Assembly: GCF_009834515.1 (NCBI RefSeq)
Contig: NZ_CP019426.1
Location: forward strand, 62,001-126,000
DNA length: 64,000 bases
Source of the DNA: Pseudomonas sp. R84
GTDB taxonomy: Bacteria; Pseudomonadota; Gammaproteobacteria; Pseudomonadales; Pseudomonadaceae
Reading direction: 5' to 3'
The notes under the pieces were generated by a model that was given only the letters and a program-made list of their open reading frames with translations, was not told the origin of the DNA and searched no databases. Both the position numbers and the translations under genes were made by a program. Of the stretch, positions 58,405 to 64,000 are shown in pieces (within the stretch, counting starts at the first letter, position 1; each line of letters starts with the position of its first letter).

Positions 58405-58731
58405 ATGGCCAACACCTCTTTACGTAAAGCCTCGTTGCAAAGCATGGAAGCCGAGATCGAGAGTCTGCTCAAGTCGTTGGAGAGCCTGAAGGACGACGCT
58501 TCGGACGAGTCGCGCAAGACCCTCAAGGCGCTGAAAAGCAATGCCGAAAGTGCGCTGAAACATTCGCGTCACCTGCTCAGCGATGCCTATGAAGAAGTCA
58601 AAGTGAAAACCCGCGAAACCGGGATCGCCACCCGTGATTACGCCCAGGAACATCCATGGACGACGGCCGGTGTGGCCGTCGGTGCGATCGGTCTGCTCGC
58701 GGCTTATTTGCTGTTCAAGCGCGGTGAGTGA
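58405..58731 (+). CDS. DUF883 (ElaB/YqjD-type) membrane-anchored protein
   Basis: 108 aa. An amphipathic, Lys/Glu-rich helical region (about 1-80: [33 protein letters not shown] repeats) is followed by one C-terminal transmembrane helix (about 86-104, [19 protein letters not shown]) and RGE. This is the YqjD/ElaB pattern of stationary-phase, ribosome-associated inner-membrane proteins. The start at 58405 has CAGGAGAGCCACC. Its 3' end overlaps the convergent trpI gene by 28 bp. Ribosome binding is known only for E. coli homologues. Confidence 0.87.
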   Translation: MANTSLRKASLQSMEAEIESLLKSLESLKDDASDESRKTLKALKSNAESALKHSRHLLSDAYEEVKVKTRETGIATRDYAQEHPWTTAGVAVGAIGLLAAYLLFKRGE

Positions 58732-59621
58732 TCGCTCTGGCGCAACTCGTTCTTGAGCCATTGCGCCAGTTGCCGAGCGCGCCCGTCTGCGGCGCGCTTG
58801 GGTAGCCATAACGCCAGTTGTGCCGGGGTTTCACAGAAACCCCATGGCGCAACCAGGCGACCGGCTTTCAAGTCTTCTGTCACCAGCGGCTCCGGCGCGA
58901 TGGCCACGCCGAGACCGGCCACTGCGGCCTCCAGCAAATAATACAAATGCTCAAAACCTTGCCCGAGCTTCAGCGCTTTTGCGTCAAGGTCGCTTTGCTG
59001 TGCCCAGCTTGGCCAAGCTTGTGGGCGAGAAGTTGTGTGCAGCAGCGGTTCATTGAGCAGCGCTGAGGCTGGCGCCGTTCGCAGGCGTTGATAGCCGCTG
59101 AACAGTGGACTCATGACCGGGCCGATGCGTTCTGCAGCCAATTCGTAAACCTGCATGTCTGCCGGCCATGGCGGCTCGGCGAACAGCAGCAAAGCATCCA
59201 GCCCCGGACGTCGTGGATCGAGATCGCCTTCACCCGCCGATAGATGCAAACGCAAATCCGGAAGATCGGCATTCAATCGGCCCAAACGCGGGATAAACCA
59301 GCGCGCCAGCAGGCTTCCAGAGCAGCCGAGTACAAACGGCGCATCCGCCATGCTTTGCGTCAATTCAGCGCAAACACTGCGAAGCCGATCAAAAGCCTCG
59401 CCGCTGGCATCACGCAGACGCATGCCTGCATCTGTGAGTTTCAAGCCGCGCCCGTCTTTAACAAACAAGCTGACGCCCAAGTGTTCTTCGAGCACTTTCA
59501 GCTGACGGCTGACCGCACCATGGGTGACGTGCAGCTGTTCGGCGGCCTGACTGACGCTGTTCAATCGGGCCGTGGCTTCGAACGCACGCAAGGCGTTCAG
59601 CGGAGGAAGATCATGGCTCAT
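58704..59621 (-). CDS. trpI: LysR-type activator TrpI
   Basis: 305-aa LysR regulator that activates trpBA in response to indoleglycerol phosphate. The N-terminal helix-turn-helix covers [35 protein letters not shown] (about 8-42). The effector domain runs from about residue 90. It is divergent from trpB with a 114-bp gap holding a TrpI-type site, the classic Pseudomonas arrangement. The gene name follows from this context. Its tail overlaps the DUF883 gene by 28 bp. Confidence 0.93.
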   Translation of the reverse strand: MSHDLPPLNALRAFEATARLNSVSQAAEQLHVTHGAVSRQLKVLEEHLGVSLFVKDGRGLKLTDAGMRLRDASGEAFDRLRSVCAELTQSMADAPFVLGCSGSLLARWFIPRLGRLNADLPDLRLHLSAGEGDLDPRRPGLDALLLFAEPPWPADMQVYELAAERIGPVMSPLFSGYQRLRTAPASALLNEPLLHTTSRPQAWPSWAQQSDLDAKALKLGQGFEHLYYLLEAAVAGLGVAIAPEPLVTEDLKAGRLVAPWGFCETPAQLALWLPKRAADGRARQLAQWLKNELRQSDHSPRLNSK

Positions 59622-59627
59622 GGTATC

Positions 59628-59644
59628 TGTGAGTTTTCCTGACA
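59628..59644. promoter_or_regulatory. Probable TrpI operator
   Basis: TGTGAG-TTTTC-CTGACA closely matches the TGTGAG-N5-CTCACA dyad I recall for TrpI site I. It lies 7 bp before the trpI start and ~92 bp before trpB, so it can both activate trpBA and autoregulate trpI. Confidence 0.6.
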
Positions 59645-59690
59645 GGTTGTGGCGATCTTATCGGTTTTCAGCTTAGAAGGTCAGGGGTAG

Positions 59691-60967
<1,277 letters not shown>

Positions 60968-60968
<1 letters not shown>

Positions 60969-61780
60969 TGAGCCGCCTGCAAACCCGCTTTGCCGACCTC
61001 AAGGAACAGAACCGCGCTGCGCTGGTGACCTTCGTCACCGCCGGTGATCCGGACTACGACACCTCGCTGGCGATCCTCAAGGGCTTGCCGGGTGCTGGCG
61101 CCGACGTGATCGAGCTGGGCATGCCGTTCACCGATCCGATGGCCGACGGCCCGGCGATTCAACTGGCGAACATCCGTGCGCTGGGCGCCAAACAGAACCT
61201 GCTGAAAACCCTGCAAATGGTTCGTGAGTTCCGTGAAGGCAACAGCGACACGCCGCTGGTGTTGATGGGCTATTTCAACCCGATTCACATGTATGGCGTC
61301 GAGCGCTTCATCGCTGATGCGAAAGAGGCTGGTGTCGATGGCCTTATCGTGGTCGACATGCCACCTGAGCATAACGCCGAGCTGTGCGACCCGGCACAGG
61401 CTGCCGGTCTGGACTTCATCCGTCTGACCACGCCGACCACTGACGACGCGCGTCTGCCGAAGGTGCTCAATGGCAGCTCCGGTTTCGTTTACTACGTGTC
61501 GGTGGCCGGTGTGACCGGTGCCGGTGCAGCAACGCTGGAGCACGTCGAAGAGGCGGTGACCCGTCTGCGTCGTCATACCGATCTGCCGATCAGCATTGGT
61601 TTCGGTATCCGCACCCCAGAGCAAGCAGCGGCCATTGCTCGTCTGGCAGATGGTGTTGTGGTGGGTTCGGCGTTGATCGATCACATCGCCAACGCAACGA
61701 CGCCAGCCCAGGCCATCGACGGTGTACTGAGCCTGTGCTCGGCACTCTCCGAAGGCGTGCGTAAGGCCCGCGTCAGTTGA
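60968..61780 (+). CDS. trpA: Tryptophan synthase alpha chain
   Basis: Splits indoleglycerol phosphate to indole, 270 aa TIM barrel. Catalytic Glu is in [18 protein letters not shown] and Asp in LIVVDMPPE; the phosphate-binding loop is in [12 protein letters not shown] and [18 protein letters not shown] overlap with trpB ensures equal synthesis of the two subunits of the complex. A strong terminator follows 65 bp after the stop. Confidence 0.97.
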
Positions 61781-61844
61781 AGGTAAAGTTCCTGATACAG
61801 AGGAATTAGCGCTTCGCGGCACAGACTAAATGAGCAAGACCGAG

Positions 61845-61875
61845 GGCTTCAGAACATCGTTCTGAAGCCTTTTTT
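61845..61875 (+). terminator. Intrinsic terminator of trpBA
   Basis: GGCTTCAGAAC-ATC-GTTCTGAAGCC followed by six T, a perfect 11-bp stem. Confidence 0.95.
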
Positions 61876-61902
61876 GCTGTTTGTGCCGTGAGGAAATACC
61901 CG

Positions 61903-62358
61903 ATGAAAATGCCGAAACGTCTGATGGTCGGACTGGGCGTGCTGATGATCAGCGCGACGCCGCTGCTGGCCAGCGCTGATCAGCGCGACGATCACGACCA
62001 CGGCGGCCCGCAGCAGGGCCAGCACGATAACCGCGGCGACAATCACGGTGACGACCACCGTGGCCCACAGAATGATCACCGTGGTGGTCCGCCGCCGCAC
62101 GACTTCGGCCCGGTGCGCCAGACCATTCGTGACAATCATGGCTACTTCGTACGCGGTGCACCGCCACCTCCGGGCATTCATTTGGAGCGTGGCCGGCCGT
62201 TGCCGCACGGGTATTACGGCGAGCGTCTGGATAATCGTGCGCTAGGTCGTTTGCCGGTGTATCCGGGCTACGAATGGCGTCGGGCGGGAGGCGATATCGT
62301 GCTGATCGCGGTGGGTACCGGGATCGTTTACGAGATTCTCGACGGGGTTTTGTATTAA
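61903..62358 (+). CDS. CigR/RcnB-like exported protein, His/Asp-rich
   Basis: 151 aa from the ATG at 61903 (MKMPKRLMVGLGVLMI), after GAGGAA. Signal peptide to about residue 25. Residues 26-67 are a low-complexity His/Asp/Gly/Asn stretch (DHDHGGPQQGQHDNRGDNH, DDHRGPQNDHRGG) that could bind metal. The C-terminal domain GRPLPHGYYGERLDNRAL and YPGYEWRRAGGDIVLIAVGTGIVYEILDGVLY is the RcnB/CigR-type module ending in a hydrophobic hairpin. Related proteins act in nickel/cobalt homeostasis (RcnB) or virulence control (CigR); function here is unknown. Confidence 0.8.
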   Translation: MKMPKRLMVGLGVLMISATPLLASADQRDDHDHGGPQQGQHDNRGDNHGDDHRGPQNDHRGGPPPHDFGPVRQTIRDNHGYFVRGAPPPPGIHLERGRPLPHGYYGERLDNRALGRLPVYPGYEWRRAGGDIVLIAVGTGIVYEILDGVLY

Positions 62359-62370
62359 TCCTTAGTCAGT

Positions 62371-62440
62371 CAAAAGATCGCAGCCTGCGGCAGCTCCTAC
62401 ATGGGATTGTGTAGGAGCTGCCGCAGGCTGCGATCTTTTG
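62371..62440. repeat. REP inverted pair, GTAGGAGCTGC family
   Basis: CAAAAGATCGCAGCCTGCGG and CCGCAGGCTGCGATCTTTTG are perfect inverted copies with a short spacer, between two convergent genes. Confidence 0.94.
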
Positions 62441-62442
62441 CT

Positions 62443-64000
62443 TCAGGGCAGTTCCAGGCCCCCAGAGGCTTTGTGCAATTTGCGCAGATGCGCGCCGATC
62501 TGCTTCACATTCTCCTCACTGGCGGCAATCTCCGCAGCACGCTTGGGTTCCAGCAACTTACGTACTTCTGCGTCCAGATCACCCGACAGGGCCAGCAGCT
62601 TCTTCTGTCGCTGACTGCTCTCCGCTTCGAGTCGAGTGAACTCGGTCGGCTGTGGCAATCCGTAACCCTTGGAATCGAGCAATTCCGCCGGACGACTAAG
62701 GAATCCGCTGTTGGCGAGAATCTCCTGCAACGTCGCGTTGGCCTTGTCCATGCCGCCGTTTTCCAGCTCGCGCGCACCGAGGTAACGCTGCTTGACCTCG
62801 TCTTGTGCCAGCAGCAACTGGCGCCGATAACTGGCCTGCTCCAACAGCAGCAGTGCGGCGCTGGTGCGCAAGTCGGCGCGCTCGAACCACTCACGGCGTT
62901 CTTCGGCTGTCAGCGAAAGCCATTCTTCAACGGTGTTCTGCTTGATCGGCAATTGCTTCTTCAGCACATCGAACATCGCCTGATAGCGATCGCGGAACGA
63001 GTCGAAGCGGTAACCCAGACGCAACGCTTCTTTCGGATCATCCAGCACGCTGGTGTCCGCCAGGCCACGGCCCTTCATCACCTCCAGCAAACCGTTGGGC
63101 ATGATGCTGTCCAGACCCACGAACTGGTTGTTGTTACTGCCGCTGCGCAACAGCTTCAGGCCTTCCACCGCACAGTTGTTGGAGAGGAAGAAGTAGTTGC
63201 CGTCGTAGCTCCAGTGCATTTCGGCCGCATGCTCGACTACGCCTTCGATCTCGTCCCGTGACAGGTTCAGCGGCACTGAGGCGAGGCTGCGCAGTTCGGT
63301 CTTGGTGTATTCGTCGATGACCTGCGCGAGCGGCAACACGAACAGGCGCGACGGGTATTTGCCGACCAGTCCGTCCCAGCTCGACAGCTGCACATCACCG
63401 ACAAAGGCGCGGTAGGACAACACCAGATGCTGATCCAGATCGAGCCGGCAATCCGGGCCACGTGGACGGCCGGGTGCGCAAATCACCAGACGCAACATGC
63501 TGTGGCCCCAGCGGCTGACCCAGTTCTGATTGGCCTCGGCCAGCAGATAGTCGACGGCATAGACCCGTTCCGGATCAACTTGCCCCAATGGCTGTTTGGC
63601 GAAGTCGTTGCCAGCATTGAGGAAGGAGAAGGTCTTGCTGCAGGTATCTTTGGCCGGCGGTGCCCAGCCGAAGTGTTGCTGGTAATAGCGATACAGCGCC
63701 GGGCGGCGGCAGGCGTAGCTCGGGTCGAGGAGGAAATACTCCATGTTGACCGCGACGAACTCCTTGGGACTGGAGATTTCGTACAGGTCCGGGCTGCGAG
63801 CGATTTGCCGGTTGTGTTGTTCACGTTCACCACGACGACCGACGTATTGCTGCCAACCAGCGAGGTCGAGCAGGCGCGGATCATCGCTGAGGGTGAAGCG
63901 CCGGCCATTCTGGCCACGGCATTCGTCGGGAATGCCGATCAGCCCGGCGCTGTTGAAACGTCGGGTGCAGCGCTGGATCAGCGTGCGCTCGGCGTCCGGC
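62443..64000 (-). CDS. DUF4105 domain protein, partial
   Basis: At least 518 aa of the C-terminal part; the frame runs open to the right edge, so the N-terminus is missing. The DUF4105 core lies around LLAEANQNWVSRWGHSMLRLV (with the conserved WGHSMLRL-type segment), LVLSYRAFVGDVQLSSWDGL and YFFLSNNCAVEGLKLLR, where the NCAVEGL cysteine/asparagine is typical. The C-terminal ~200 residues are helical with a charged coiled-coil-like stretch. Members are predicted periplasmic or outer-membrane proteins of unknown function, with similarity to lipid-processing NlpC-like folds suggested; that is not shown here. Confidence 0.8.
   Translation of the reverse strand, partial: PDAERTLIQRCTRRFNSAGLIGIPDECRGQNGRRFTLSDDPRLLDLAGWQQYVGRRGEREQHNRQIARSPDLYEISSPKEFVAVNMEYFLLDPSYACRRPALYRYYQQHFGWAPPAKDTCSKTFSFLNAGNDFAKQPLGQVDPERVYAVDYLLAEANQNWVSRWGHSMLRLVICAPGRPRGPDCRLDLDQHLVLSYRAFVGDVQLSSWDGLVGKYPSRLFVLPLAQVIDEYTKTELRSLASVPLNLSRDEIEGVVEHAAEMHWSYDGNYFFLSNNCAVEGLKLLRSGSNNNQFVGLDSIMPNGLLEVMKGRGLADTSVLDDPKEALRLGYRFDSFRDRYQAMFDVLKKQLPIKQNTVEEWLSLTAEERREWFERADLRTSAALLLLEQASYRRQLLLAQDEVKQRYLGARELENGGMDKANATLQEILANSGFLSRPAELLDSKGYGLPQPTEFTRLEAESSQRQKKLLALSGDLDAEVRKLLEPKRAAEIAASEENVKQIGAHLRKLHKASGGLELP

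Overview
The window reads as one contiguous piece of a Pseudomonas chromosome, most likely from the P. fluorescens species group. Supporting points are the GC-rich coding sequence, the algB-kinB pair, the engB/polA region with an ErsA-like sRNA, the Pseudomonas-type single-enzyme homoserine kinase, a trpI/trpBA divergon, an aa3 oxidase cluster, a membrane gluconate dehydrogenase, and REP/REPIN repeats of the GCTCGCTCCCACA and GTAGGAGCTGC types. No rRNA, tRNA, CRISPR array, prophage, insertion sequence or plasmid module was seen. Most genes have clear family assignments. Family functions come from general knowledge, and PAO1 gene-order comparisons are from memory.

Layout 1-28 kb: a gltP-type symporter (cut by the left edge); a DUF1328-ivy pair with a small membrane protein upstream; algB-kinB (alginate/virulence two-component system); a CSS-EAL phosphodiesterase; the amidase ampDh2; a diguanylate cyclase with an EEP-family nuclease/phosphatase; dsbA; cytochromes c4 and c5; engB; the ErsA-like sRNA; polA; a DUF2782 protein; thrB; znuA diverging from zur-znuC-znuB; a lipoprotein; katE; metN-metI-metQ. 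The order closely follows what I recall for P. aeruginosa PA5479-PA5505, apart from katE and the EAL gene.

Layout 28-42 kb: the aa3 (caa3-like, cytochrome c-fused subunit II) oxidase cluster and its assembly factors. Reading on the minus strand these are coxB, coxA, ctaG and coxC, then SURF1, a Sco-like protein, ctaA, cyoE and SCO. A 67-aa DUF2909 gene lies in the opposite orientation between the two halves. Next come a hypothetical gene, a SulP transporter with a beta-carbonic anhydrase (a likely bicarbonate uptake/hydration pair), and a PA0069-type radical SAM protein.

Layout 42-64 kb: a small orphan protein with an EF-hand/dockerin-like loop in an AT-richer patch; the three-subunit gluconate 2-dehydrogenase; a periplasmic dual-specificity phosphatase; two related M3 oligopeptidases (prlC and a divergent copy); yheV; a gamma-carbonic anhydrase-like protein; a HAD phosphatase; a lipoprotein aminopeptidase; two tandem lipoproteins; two DUF1161 proteins; osmC; a luciferase-like oxidoreductase; dodecin; a DUF883 protein; trpI diverging from trpB-trpA; a CigR/RcnB-like protein; and a DUF4105 protein cut by the right edge.

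The strongest regulatory observations are the ErsA-like sRNA with an AlgU-type promoter between polA and engB, an exact extended -10 of RpoS type upstream of coxB, a likely Zur operator in the znuA/zur gap, a TrpI-type operator at trpI/trpB, and a plus-strand terminator upstream of algB that no known gene explains. I did not find a clearly new multi-gene system. The best leads for novelty are the orphan terminator, the EF-hand-like small protein, the second CX3C Sco-like protein in the cox cluster, and the divergent M3 peptidase.
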